Below, piece after piece: positions 8,087-16,724 of a stretch of DNA of 40,547 bases (within the stretch, counting starts at the first letter, position 1; each line of letters opens with the position of its first letter). The position numbers and the translations under genes were made by a program. The notes beneath the pieces were generated by a model. That model made no database searches. It worked only from the letters and a program-made list of their open reading frames with translations, and was not told the origin of the DNA. The DNA lies in NCBI RefSeq assembly GCF_903642205.1, contig NZ_CAHJWH010000010.1, positions 1 to 40,547 on the forward strand. Reading direction: 5' to 3'. This stretch comes from Caulobacter sp. S45 (GTDB lineage Bacteria > Pseudomonadota > Alphaproteobacteria > Caulobacterales > Caulobacteraceae).

Positions 8087-9137
8087 GATCGGGATATCCC
8101 AAAGGGGGCGTGGCGAGAGTGTCGTCAAGCGACGGTGGATCAGCCTCCGCAGCCGACGCCTCCGCTGTCTCTTCGAGCAGGCGGCGAGCGGCGGCGACCA
8201 CCCATGGCGTGGGCAGGTCGAACATGTGGCAGACGACCTGGTTCAGTTGCGGGTCGATGGCCTTGAAGGTCTTGAAGTCGCGCGGACCCCGCAGCACCCG
8301 CGCGTTTGCCCCCCAAGGGGCGTACAGCCGCTCATCTGAGGGTCCGAACAGGCCAAGCGTCGGCGCCCCGGCGGCGGCGGCCAGGTGCATCAGTCCGGAA
8401 TCGTTGCCGATGAACAGCCGGGCTCGCTTGAGCAGGCTATAGGCGGTGAGCAGGTCGATCCGGCCGACCGTGTCCACCAGGCGCGCCCGTGGAATCACCC
8501 GGCGCACCGCCTCTGCAGCGAAGCGGTCCGATGGTCCGCCCAGCAGCAGCAGGCGCCCGTAGGGCAGCGGCCCCTCCTTGGCCAACAGCTCGGCGGCCAC
8601 CACGGCGAACCGCTCCGCAGGCCAGGTCTTGCCGGCCCAGTTCGCCGCCGGCGCGATGGCCAGGATAGGGCCGGAGCCGCCGGCCAGCAGGGCGTCCGCA
8701 GCGGCTTCGGTCTTGGAATTGGTGAAGAGGTAGGGCGCAGGCGCCTCGTCCTCCAGTTTCAGCACGCGAGCGGCCTCCATGACCTTGTGGACCGGCTCCA
8801 GGGCGGCGGCCGGCGGCCGGTAGGTTGCGCGGCGGCGTGCGTTCAGGAACCGGGTGATCGTGGAGCCGCGCATGTCCACCACCAGGCCCCAGCGGCGTCC
8901 GCGGACCTGGCGCCACAGCTTGAGCCAATGACCGGCGAGCCGGGCCTTCTCCAGGGCGATCACCTCGTCCAGGTTCGGCGTGTCGCGGAAAAGGGGAGCG
9001 GTCAGCGGGCTCGCCACGATGGTGAAGCGGGCGTGGGGCATCTCGTCCGCCAGGCGGCGGATCAGGCCCGAAGACAGCACTGCGTCGCCGACCCGGCTGG
9101 CGGTGATGAACAGGATGGGAAAACGGGGCGCCGCCAT
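8079..9137 (-). CDS. Glycosyltransferase family 9 (heptosyltransferase-like)
   Basis: The 352-residue protein begins with the GT9 pattern ILFITASRVGDAVLSSGLI and has the C-terminal nucleotide-sugar segment FIGNDSGLMHLAAAAGAP followed by LGLFGPSDERLYAPWG. Family members transfer heptose or other sugars to lipopolysaccharide core at the cytoplasmic face of the inner membrane. The APAANWAGKTWP block lies at the start of the second Rossmann-like domain. The last codons overlap the start of the downstream amidohydrolase by eight bases, which suggests translational coupling. The exact donor and acceptor sugars are unknown, so I give no waa symbol. Confidence 0.88.
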   Translation of the reverse strand: MAAPRFPILFITASRVGDAVLSSGLIRRLADEMPHARFTIVASPLTAPLFRDTPNLDEVIALEKARLAGHWLKLWRQVRGRRWGLVVDMRGSTITRFLNARRRATYRPPAAALEPVHKVMEAARVLKLEDEAPAPYLFTNSKTEAAADALLAGGSGPILAIAPAANWAGKTWPAERFAVVAAELLAKEGPLPYGRLLLLGGPSDRFAAEAVRRVIPRARLVDTVGRIDLLTAYSLLKRARLFIGNDSGLMHLAAAAGAPTLGLFGPSDERLYAPWGANARVLRGPRDFKTFKAIDPQLNQVVCHMFDLPTPWVVAAARRLLEETAEASAAEADPPSLDDTLATPPLGYPDHG

Positions 9138-9242
9138 CGCGGCCGATGGTTACCCGGCTCGTGCGCCGGACGCCACCTCCGCGGCGCCGTCGCCTCGGCG
9201 TCAGCCCTGGCGGCGCCGCGGTGATGCGCCCAGATTGCAGTC

Positions 9243-10106
9243 ATGGCGTCGCCCTTGTCCTCTCCCCGCTTTGCGACCCTGCCGGAGCGGGCGCTGATCC
9301 GGGTGTCGGGTGCGGAGTGGCGCGGGTTCCTTCAGGGGCTGATCACACAGGATGTGGAGACCCTGGAGGCGGGCGCCATGCGCTACGGCGCCTTGCTGAC
9401 CCCCCAGGGCAGGCTGCTTTACGACCTCTTCGTCACTGCGGAAGACGGCGGGGCCCTGCTGGACGCCCCGGCGGCCGGGCGGGAGGGCCTGGCGGCCCGT
9501 TTGCGCATGTACCGCCTGCGCGCCAAGGTGGAGATCGAGCTGGTCGAGGGGGCGGTGGTCGTCCTGTTCGGCGGCTCAGTTGATCCCGGTCAGGGCTGGC
9601 GGGCGGACCCGAGGCTGGCGGCCCTGGGCTGGCGAGGCGTGGATCTGCCGGCTCCAGCCGGCTGCTTGGCGGCGTCGGTGCAGGACCACGACCTGCACCG
9701 GCTGGCCCTCGGCGTTGCCGATCTCACCCGCGACGCCCTGGCCGACCGCGTCTACGCGCTGGAGGCGAACTTCGACCTGCTGAACGCGGTGGACTTCAAG
9801 AAGGGGTGCTTCGTCGGCCAGGAGATCACCTCCCGCATGAAACGGCGCAGCGTGGTCAAGTCGCGCATGGTCCCTCTGCGATTCCAGGGTCCCGCGCCTT
9901 GCCCAGGCGCGGAAGTGCTGAACGGATCGCTTCGGGCCGGCGAGGTGTGGTCCGGCGCGGAGGGGATCGCCCTGGCGCTCCTCCGGCTGGACCGCGCGGT
10001 GGATGCCGAGCTGACCGTCGAGGGCCGACGGGTCAGGCTGGATGTCCCGCAGTGGCTGTCGGCTGCCGTGGCGGAGGCGATCTCGGCTCAGGACGTGAGG
10101 CCGTAG
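9243..10106 (+). CDS. ygfZ: YgfZ/GcvT-like folate-binding protein
   Basis: The 287-residue product contains the YgfZ hallmark KGCFVGQE followed by ITSRMKRR, in the C-terminal third. YgfZ proteins bind folate and help repair or assemble certain Fe-S enzymes, for example radical-SAM proteins. The N-terminal RVSGAEWRGFLQGLITQD segment is the typical aminomethyltransferase-like start. It is divergent from the GT9 gene with a 105-base gap. A strong hairpin follows 8 bases after its stop and separates it from the convergent Cys-rich gene. Confidence 0.92.
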   Translation: MASPLSSPRFATLPERALIRVSGAEWRGFLQGLITQDVETLEAGAMRYGALLTPQGRLLYDLFVTAEDGGALLDAPAAGREGLAARLRMYRLRAKVEIELVEGAVVVLFGGSVDPGQGWRADPRLAALGWRGVDLPAPAGCLAASVQDHDLHRLALGVADLTRDALADRVYALEANFDLLNAVDFKKGCFVGQEITSRMKRRSVVKSRMVPLRFQGPAPCPGAEVLNGSLRAGEVWSGAEGIALALLRLDRAVDAELTVEGRRVRLDVPQWLSAAVAEAISAQDVRP

Positions 10107-10114
10107 CCCTGACA

Positions 10115-10144
10115 CGCCGCCCGCCGCAGCGAAGGCGGGCGGCG
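10115..10144. terminator. Perfect 11-bp hairpin between convergent genes
   Basis: CGCCGCCCGCC, an eight-base loop and GGCGGGCGGCG form an uninterrupted 11-bp GC stem. It lies between the stop of ygfZ and the stop of the opposing Cys-rich gene. There is no strong U-tract on either side, but position and symmetry fit a bidirectional terminator or mRNA 3'-end stabiliser. Confidence 0.75.
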
Positions 10145-10167
10145 TCGAGGTCCGGTCGTGATCCGGC

Positions 10168-11481
10168 TCAGCTGTGGACGTTGGTGGGCAGCTGGCAGGC
10201 CACGCCGGCGGCCTTGGCCTGGCCGCAGGTCAGGATGTCGCGGACCTGGTCCGAGGGCGAAAACTCCATTACCCAGCCTGGCTTGCCGTCGACGCAGGAC
10301 GTCTCGATGAAGGTATCGCCATGTGGGCTCTGGCCGATGTAGCGCGCGCCTGAGACCTTGCAGGTCCCCCGGTTCTTGGTCATCAGCGCCGCATTGTACT
10401 TCTCATAGACTGGTGCGGGTGAGGTGAGCGTGCAGGCGCCGCTGGGTCCGAACTCTCCGGCCTTCACGCAGTCGACGAACTGAGCCCGGCCGGTAGCCGC
10501 CTTCGGGAAAATGGCCACCGTGCCGTCAGGACGATTAGAGCAGGCCAGCTCCACGACCTCGCCGCCGCTGCTGTCCAGCCCGATCGACCGGTACTTGGCC
10601 ACATCGCAGTTGAAGCCCGCCGCCTTGGCCCTCTGGCTGTAGCCGGCGCTCTCCTGCGCCATGACCTGGGTGCTGTCGCTGAGCGTGCAGCCGCCGAGGC
10701 CCTGGGCTTGGCCGCAGGTGATGACCTTGTCCAGCCCGCCCCCCTTTGTGGCGGCGATCACGAAGCCCGGCTGGGCGCCGCAGCCCACTTCGTAATAGGC
10801 GTCGCCCGAACGCGGATCGTTGCCGATGAAGCGGTCAGCCGAAATCTGGCAGGTCTTGCCGGCCTGGGTCACTAGGGTGTTCAGCACGGCGGTGGACTGA
10901 GTCTTGCTGGTCAGGGTGCAGGTGTTGGCGCTTCCTTCCGCCTGCAGGCAGGGAACGGCGACCACCGGATTGGTGGCTGGAGCCACCGGCGCCTGAAGCA
11001 GATATCCCGGACCTTCCTGGCAGGCCACTTCGTAGACGGTCGTGGTGGCGTTGGCGCCGAGATAGCGCGCGTTTGTGGGCGTGCAGGCCACCGCTGCGGA
11101 GGCGATGTAAGGCTTCAGCCCCTGCTTGGGATTGGCATTGGCGGGCAGGCGGCAGACCAGGCTCGGCTGCGACGCGGTGGCCAGGCAGTCATAGGCCTTG
11201 GTGGTTGCGGCGCCTTCCAGCAACACATAGCCCAGCCCCTGCTGACACGCGACTTCGTAGAGATCCGACTTGCCGCCCTTGCCGCTTGAGGCGCCCAGAT
11301 AGTAGGCGTCCGACACCGTGCAGGCGATCCCGGCTTTCTGGATCGCGACCGGCGCGTCCTTCATGCCCTTGTCGCGCTGGTCCTTGGTTATCGGTTCCTT
11401 GTCGGCTGCATGGGCGGCCAACGGGGCCGCGCCCAGCGCCAAGGTCGCCAGCGCGAACAGCGCCGTCGCCAAACGTCTCAT
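10168..11481 (-). CDS. Exported protein of five tandem four-cysteine modules
   Basis: I do not recognise a named family. The 437-residue protein starts with a clear Sec signal peptide (residues 1-26, likely cut after AAHA). The mature part is five diverged repeats of about 80 residues. Each has the pattern C-x4-8-aromatic-x-G, then (Y/V)E-x-x-C followed by a GY/GF/GW-type turn, then C and a final C-x-L. Cysteines fall at 54, 79, 99, 110; 133, 154, 178, 188; 211, 234, 256, 265; 292, 314, 338, 350; and 374, 396, 419, 429. There are none elsewhere. Two disulfides per module in the periplasm is the natural inference. The gene stands alone between hairpin 10115-10144 and flmG. Confidence 0.85.
   Translation of the reverse strand: MRRLATALFALATLALGAAPLAAHAADKEPITKDQRDKGMKDAPVAIQKAGIACTVSDAYYLGASSGKGGKSDLYEVACQQGLGYVLLEGAATTKAYDCLATASQPSLVCRLPANANPKQGLKPYIASAAVACTPTNARYLGANATTTVYEVACQEGPGYLLQAPVAPATNPVVAVPCLQAEGSANTCTLTSKTQSTAVLNTLVTQAGKTCQISADRFIGNDPRSGDAYYEVGCGAQPGFVIAATKGGGLDKVITCGQAQGLGGCTLSDSTQVMAQESAGYSQRAKAAGFNCDVAKYRSIGLDSSGGEVVELACSNRPDGTVAIFPKAATGRAQFVDCVKAGEFGPSGACTLTSPAPVYEKYNAALMTKNRGTCKVSGARYIGQSPHGDTFIETSCVDGKPGWVMEFSPSDQVRDILTCGQAKAAGVACQLPTNVHS
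10171..11355 (-). repeat. Five protein-level tandem repeats within the Cys-rich gene
   Basis: Modules cover about residues 43-120, 121-199, 200-279, 280-361 and 362-437. The distances between the first cysteines of successive modules are 79, 78, 81 and 82 residues. The repeats are strongly diverged at nucleotide level, so this is an old internal duplication rather than a recent one. Confidence 0.8.
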
Positions 11482-11534
11482 CCCGCCGTCTCCTCAGACT
11501 CTGGAGCGACATAAGCCTCCAGGCGCCGGGTCGG

Positions 11535-13295
11535 TCAAGACATCGGTGAGGCGTCCTGCCGCAGGGCCTCGGCCAATTCCGTCATCACCGGCTCCCAGCG
11601 ATTGAAGCCCGGTGGGCTGAACACCCGCGCCTTCGGATACCAGGGATAGCGGTGGGTCCCCAGCATCGGCCAGCCCCCTGGCGGGCAGACGAACCAGCTC
11701 GAAGCGCCGCAGGCGGCGGCGAGGTTGATGGTGGCGTTGGCGGGGCCGACCACGAGGTCCAGGGCGCTGGCCAGGGCCGCCACCTCGTCCAGGTCCTCCT
11801 TGAGGTCCGGTCCGGGCGGCGTCCAGATGTCGATGCCCAGGACCTCGCGAGCATGCGCGATCTCTTCGGCGCAGTCGCCGTACTGCAGGTTGACGAAACG
11901 CACTCCCGGCGTAGCGAGCACCGGCGCCCAGGCGGCGAAAGGCGAGTAGAAACGAGACCGCTGGGAGCTGACCTTCAGGCTTTTCCAGAGCAGCCCGACC
12001 TTCATGCCGGCGCCGAGCTCGGCAAGCGCCTGGCGCCAATAGTCGACCTGGACAGGGTTGGCGTGCAGGTAGGCCGGCCGGTGCGGGAAGTCGTTCATCC
12101 CCCGGCGGAAGCGTTGCAGCAGCGAGGCCACCGGCGCCCAGAGGTCGAAGCTGCGGTCGCGGGCGAACGGCGCGGTCCGCACCGACTGGTGTTCGACCCG
12201 GTATGTGGCGTGAGCGCCCACCTCGGCCGTCGGGAAGCTGCGGCTGAACAGCGGGACCAGCCTGCGTTCCACCGCCAGGGTCAGCCTGCCCTCGGGCCCC
12301 AACGCCTTCAGCAGGTCCGGAATCAGGTTGGCGAACAGCACCTCGTCACCCAGCCCCTGCTCGCCGAACACCAGGAGGCTGGCCCCCTCCAGCGAGGCAT
12401 CCGGCGTCCAGGTCGCGTCATCTACGGCGAAGTGGGTGACGTCGACGTGGCGGGGCTGCAGGCGGACCTGGTAGGCGTCCCAGCCTTCACCCAGACGACC
12501 GGACGCGACCAGCATGGTGGAGCGCGCGAAGTTCATCATCGCCCGCTCGCTTTCGCTCAGGGCGTCGCTTTGCAGCGCCGTCTCGCAGTCCTCCAGCGCT
12601 CCGGCCGGATCGCCCAGCGACAGGCGCACGTTGGCGCGGTTGTAGCGCGCCTTGGCGAAGCCGGGATCAAGCCGAAGGGCCTCGTCGAAGAAGATGACGG
12701 ATTGGTCGGTCTCCCCCTGCTCGGCCACCGTGGCGCCTAGAGTGTTCCAGAGCAGGGCGCTCTCCGGCTTGGCCAGGATGGTGGGGCGGAGCACGTCCAG
12801 GGCATCGCCGTAACGGAGCTGGTCGCGGAGCGCGCAGGCCAGATTGTTCGGACCGTCCACCGCGTCGGGCCGCTCGGCCATGAAGTGTCGAAAGAGCTGC
12901 TCGGCGACGTCGAAGAGCCCCATCTGCATGGCCAGCCGGCCCAGGTCGTTGGCCAGGTCGGCGTCCTTAGGGTCCAGCTGCAGCGCTGCCTCGTAGGCGT
13001 TCAGCGCCCCGTTCAGGTCGCCCCCACGCTCGCGGCAAAGCGCGACCAGGCGCCAGGCCAGGCCGGAGTCGGGCGCCGCCTCCAGCACCTGGCTGGTGAG
13101 ATGCAGCGCCTCTTCGATGTGGCCGGCGTTCAGCGCCTGGGTGGCGGCCGAGAGTAGCGGGAGGATCGCCTGAGCCTTGAGCTCGGCCAGCGCACGGGTG
13201 AGCTTCTCCAGCGGGTCGGCGCCGGCGGTCGCGTCGAGCGTGCGGGCCGGCAAGGGCCGGGCGTCCGAACCGGGTGAAGCTTGGGCGTGCGCCAT
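11535..13295 (-). CDS. flmG: TPR-glycosyltransferase, FlmG-type flagellin glycosyltransferase
   Basis: The 586-residue protein has tetratricopeptide repeats at about residues 45-275 (for example GALNAYEAALQLDPKDADLAN and ARYNRANVRLSLGDPAGALED). A GT-B-like domain follows from about 300 to 570, with LLVFGEQGLGDEVLFANLIP, VGLLWKSLKVSSQRSRFYSP and GPANATINLAAACGASSWFV. This architecture and the adjacent flbT-flaF match FlmG of Caulobacter, which binds flagellin through its TPRs and attaches pseudaminic-acid-type sugar. The start is supported by GGAGG six bases upstream. It is divergent from flbT across 149 bases containing a CtrA-like site. Other flm and flagellin genes are not in the window. 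Confidence 0.8.
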   Translation of the reverse strand: MAHAQASPGSDARPLPARTLDATAGADPLEKLTRALAELKAQAILPLLSAATQALNAGHIEEALHLTSQVLEAAPDSGLAWRLVALCRERGGDLNGALNAYEAALQLDPKDADLANDLGRLAMQMGLFDVAEQLFRHFMAERPDAVDGPNNLACALRDQLRYGDALDVLRPTILAKPESALLWNTLGATVAEQGETDQSVIFFDEALRLDPGFAKARYNRANVRLSLGDPAGALEDCETALQSDALSESERAMMNFARSTMLVASGRLGEGWDAYQVRLQPRHVDVTHFAVDDATWTPDASLEGASLLVFGEQGLGDEVLFANLIPDLLKALGPEGRLTLAVERRLVPLFSRSFPTAEVGAHATYRVEHQSVRTAPFARDRSFDLWAPVASLLQRFRRGMNDFPHRPAYLHANPVQVDYWRQALAELGAGMKVGLLWKSLKVSSQRSRFYSPFAAWAPVLATPGVRFVNLQYGDCAEEIAHAREVLGIDIWTPPGPDLKEDLDEVAALASALDLVVGPANATINLAAACGASSWFVCPPGGWPMLGTHRYPWYPKARVFSPPGFNRWEPVMTELAEALRQDASPMS

Positions 13296-13330
13296 GGAAG
13301 GCCTCCGGCGTGAGCTTTCGCCCGTTTGGC

Positions 13331-13346
13331 TTAACGGCCCGCTAAC
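13331..13346. promoter_or_regulatory. Candidate CtrA binding site between flmG and flbT
   Basis: TTAA-N7-CTAAC differs by one base from the Caulobacter CtrA consensus TTAA-N7-TTAAC. It sits in the divergent flmG/flbT intergenic region, a flagellar location where cell-cycle control by CtrA is plausible. I found no convincing sigma-54 -24/-12 element here (GG and GC are 11 rather than 10 bases apart). Confidence 0.45.
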
Positions 13347-13444
13347 CGTGAATCTTTAGGCCGGCTTCAGCGCTGCAGGGCTAAGCGGTAGTCGCTCGCC
13401 CCGGACAGTGCGAGAGCGGTCGAACACCGCACAGGAGGCTCCAC

Positions 13445-13870
13445 GTGCCCCTAAAATTGTCGCTGAAGCCCGGGGAGAAGTTCGTGCTGAACGGCGCGGT
13501 GGTCCAAAACGGGGACCGGCGCGGCGTGCTGGTGCTGCAGAACAAGTGCTCGGTCCTGCGCGAGAAGGACATCATGCAGGCGGAGGAGGCCAACTCTCCC
13601 GCTCGCCGGGTCTATTTCCCGGTGATGATGATGTATCTCGATGAGTCCGAGGCCGCCGCCCACTTTGGCGAGTTCTCCCAGCGCCTCAACGACTTCATGG
13701 GCGTGGTGCGTAACGCGGATGTCCTGGCCGAAGGCGTGAACGTCTCCAAGCATGTCTTGGGACGTAACTACTACAAGGCCCTGATGTGCTGCCGAAAGCT
13801 GATCGATTACGAGGACGAGAGACTAGGGCATGTCGCTTCAGGCCTACCAGCATGCGTCGCAACGGGCTGA
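13445..13870 (+). CDS. flbT: Flagellin synthesis regulator FlbT
   Basis: The 141-residue protein is a textbook FlbT: PLKLSLKPGEKFVLNGAVV at the start, KCSVLREKDIM, then the MMYLDE and RNYYKALMCCRKLIDYE helices. In Caulobacter FlbT binds flagellin mRNA and represses its translation until hook assembly is complete. It starts at GTG 13445 with a strong AGGAGG (13433-13438) six bases upstream. Its last 41 bases overlap flaF, so the two are surely co-expressed. Confidence 0.95.
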   Translation: MPLKLSLKPGEKFVLNGAVVQNGDRRGVLVLQNKCSVLREKDIMQAEEANSPARRVYFPVMMMYLDESEAAAHFGEFSQRLNDFMGVVRNADVLAEGVNVSKHVLGRNYYKALMCCRKLIDYEDERLGHVASGLPACVATG

Positions 13871-14204
13871 AAACCCGCGCGAGACCGAATACCGGCTGTT
13901 CGCCGAGGTCACCCGCGCCCTCATGGAGGCCGCGCGCGCGGACCGCGGCGACCTGAAGGCCCGCGTGACCGCGCTCGACTGGAACCGGCGGCTGTGGGCG
14001 GCGCTGGCGGCCGACTGCGCCAGCCCGCACAACCGCCTGCCCGAGGGCACGCGGGCCAGCATCATCTCGCTGAGCCTGTTCGTGAGCCGCCAGACCAGCC
14101 AGACCATCCGGAACCAGGGCGACCTGGACCTGCTGATCGAGGTCAACCGCTCCATCATGCAGGGCCTGACACCGGGCGGCGCGCCCACGGCCCAGGCCGC
14201 CTGA
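13830..14204 (+). CDS. flaF: Flagellar biosynthesis regulator FlaF
   Basis: The 124-residue product opens with MSLQAYQHASQRAENPRETE, the conserved FlaF N-terminus, and continues with the VTRALMEAA helix and the RRLWAALAADCASPHNRLP block. FlaF is needed for flagellin synthesis and secretion and acts opposite to FlbT. The start lies inside the end of flbT in another frame. Flagellin genes, which often sit next to flaF, are absent; the next gene is metabolic. Confidence 0.95.
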   Translation: MSLQAYQHASQRAENPRETEYRLFAEVTRALMEAARADRGDLKARVTALDWNRRLWAALAADCASPHNRLPEGTRASIISLSLFVSRQTSQTIRNQGDLDLLIEVNRSIMQGLTPGGAPTAQAA

Positions 14205-14261
14205 GGTCCACGGAGAACCGCCGTTCTACAAAGGCGTTGAGGTCCGGGTGACGCCGCTCGG

Positions 14262-14289
14262 AGCCGCCAGACCACCTGATCAGGCGGCT
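14262..14289 (+). terminator. Hairpin after flaF
   Basis: AGCCGCC (14262-14268) pairs with GGCGGCT (14283-14289) around a 14-base loop that itself holds part of CTGATCAG. It is 58 bases after the flaF stop and lacks a U-tract. It is a reasonable 3' end for flbT-flaF. The rest of 14205-14463 shows no convincing gene. Confidence 0.4.
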
Positions 14290-14358
14290 TCCTAGACCCG
14301 CCGTTACTCTCATCGCCGCCAGCGCGTGCGCGGCATGGCCTTGCGGCCTTTTCCGTGA

Positions 14359-15702
<1,344 letters not shown>

Positions 15703-15707
15703 CCCAC

Positions 15708-16721
15708 ATGCCCGCGATGAACATGATCCAGGCGCTGAATTCCGCCTTGGACAACATGCTGGAGCGCGACCCGGACGTCCTGATCTTCGGCGAGGACGTG
15801 GGCTTCTTCGGGGGCGTGTTCCGCGTCACCGACGGGCTGCAGAAGAAGCACGGCCTGACCCGCTGCTTCGATGCGCCCATTGCTGAGGGCGGCATCGTCG
15901 GCGCGGCGATAGGCATGGGCGCCTATGGCCTGCGCCCCGTGGTGGAGATCCAGTTCGCCGACTACATCTACCCCGCCTACGACCAGCTGGTTAGCGAGGC
16001 GGCGCGGCTGCGCTATCGCTCGGCGGCCGACTTCACCGCGCCGATGACCATCCGCAGCCCTTATGGGGGTGGCATCTTCGGCGGCAACACGCACTCCCAG
16101 AGCGTGGAGGCCCTGTTTACTCACGTGGCGGGGCTGAAGACGGTGATACCGTCCAACCCCTACGACGCCAAGGGCCTGCTGATCGCCTCCATTGAGGATG
16201 ACGACCCGGTGCTCTTCCTGGAGCCCAAGCGCATCTATAACGGCCCCTTCGACGGTCACCACGAGAGGCCGGTCTCGCCCTGGGCCGGCCACCCGGCGGC
16301 CGAAGTGCCTGCCGAGCACTACATCGTGCCGCTGGGCAAGGCGCACATCCTGCGGGAGGGCAAGGACCTCACCGTGCTCGCCTACGGCGTGATGGTGCAC
16401 GTGGCGATGGCGGCGGCGCAGGACAGCGGGATCGACGCGGAGGTGATCGACCTGCGCACCTTGGTGCCCGTCGACATCGAAGCCATCGAGGCCTCGGTGA
16501 AGAAGACCGGCCGCTGCGTGATCGTGCACGAGGCCACCCGCACCTCGGGCTTCGGTGCGGAGCTGTCAGCGCTGGTGCAGGAGGCCTGCTTCTACCACCT
16601 GGAGGCGCCCATCGAGCGGGTGACCGGCTGGGACACCCCCTATCCCCACGCCTTCGAGTGGGACTATTTCCCGGGCCCCGAACGGGTGGCCAAGGCCATG
16701 CGCCGCGTGATGGAGGGCTGA
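15708..16721 (+). CDS. bkdA2: Branched-chain 2-oxoacid dehydrogenase E1 beta subunit
   Basis: The 337-residue protein has the E1-beta transketolase-like pyrimidine-binding region: VLIFGEDVGFFGGVFRVTDGL, FDAPIAEGGIVGAAIGMGAY and the EIQFADYIYPAYDQL block. The C-terminal transketolase domain contains VLAYGVMVHVAMAAA and the VIVHEATRTSGFGAEL segment. It pairs with E1 alpha to form the alpha2-beta2 decarboxylase. The E2 gene begins three bases downstream, so the three genes form one operon. Confidence 0.95.
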   Translation: MPAMNMIQALNSALDNMLERDPDVLIFGEDVGFFGGVFRVTDGLQKKHGLTRCFDAPIAEGGIVGAAIGMGAYGLRPVVEIQFADYIYPAYDQLVSEAARLRYRSAADFTAPMTIRSPYGGGIFGGNTHSQSVEALFTHVAGLKTVIPSNPYDAKGLLIASIEDDDPVLFLEPKRIYNGPFDGHHERPVSPWAGHPAAEVPAEHYIVPLGKAHILREGKDLTVLAYGVMVHVAMAAAQDSGIDAEVIDLRTLVPVDIEAIEASVKKTGRCVIVHEATRTSGFGAELSALVQEACFYHLEAPIERVTGWDTPYPHAFEWDYFPGPERVAKAMRRVMEG

Positions 16722-16724
16722 GCC

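Noticed and set aside
13337-13352. Possible sigma-54 promoter before flbT
   Set aside because: The GG and GC elements are 11 rather than 10 bases apart and the flanking bases do not fit the -24/-12 consensus.
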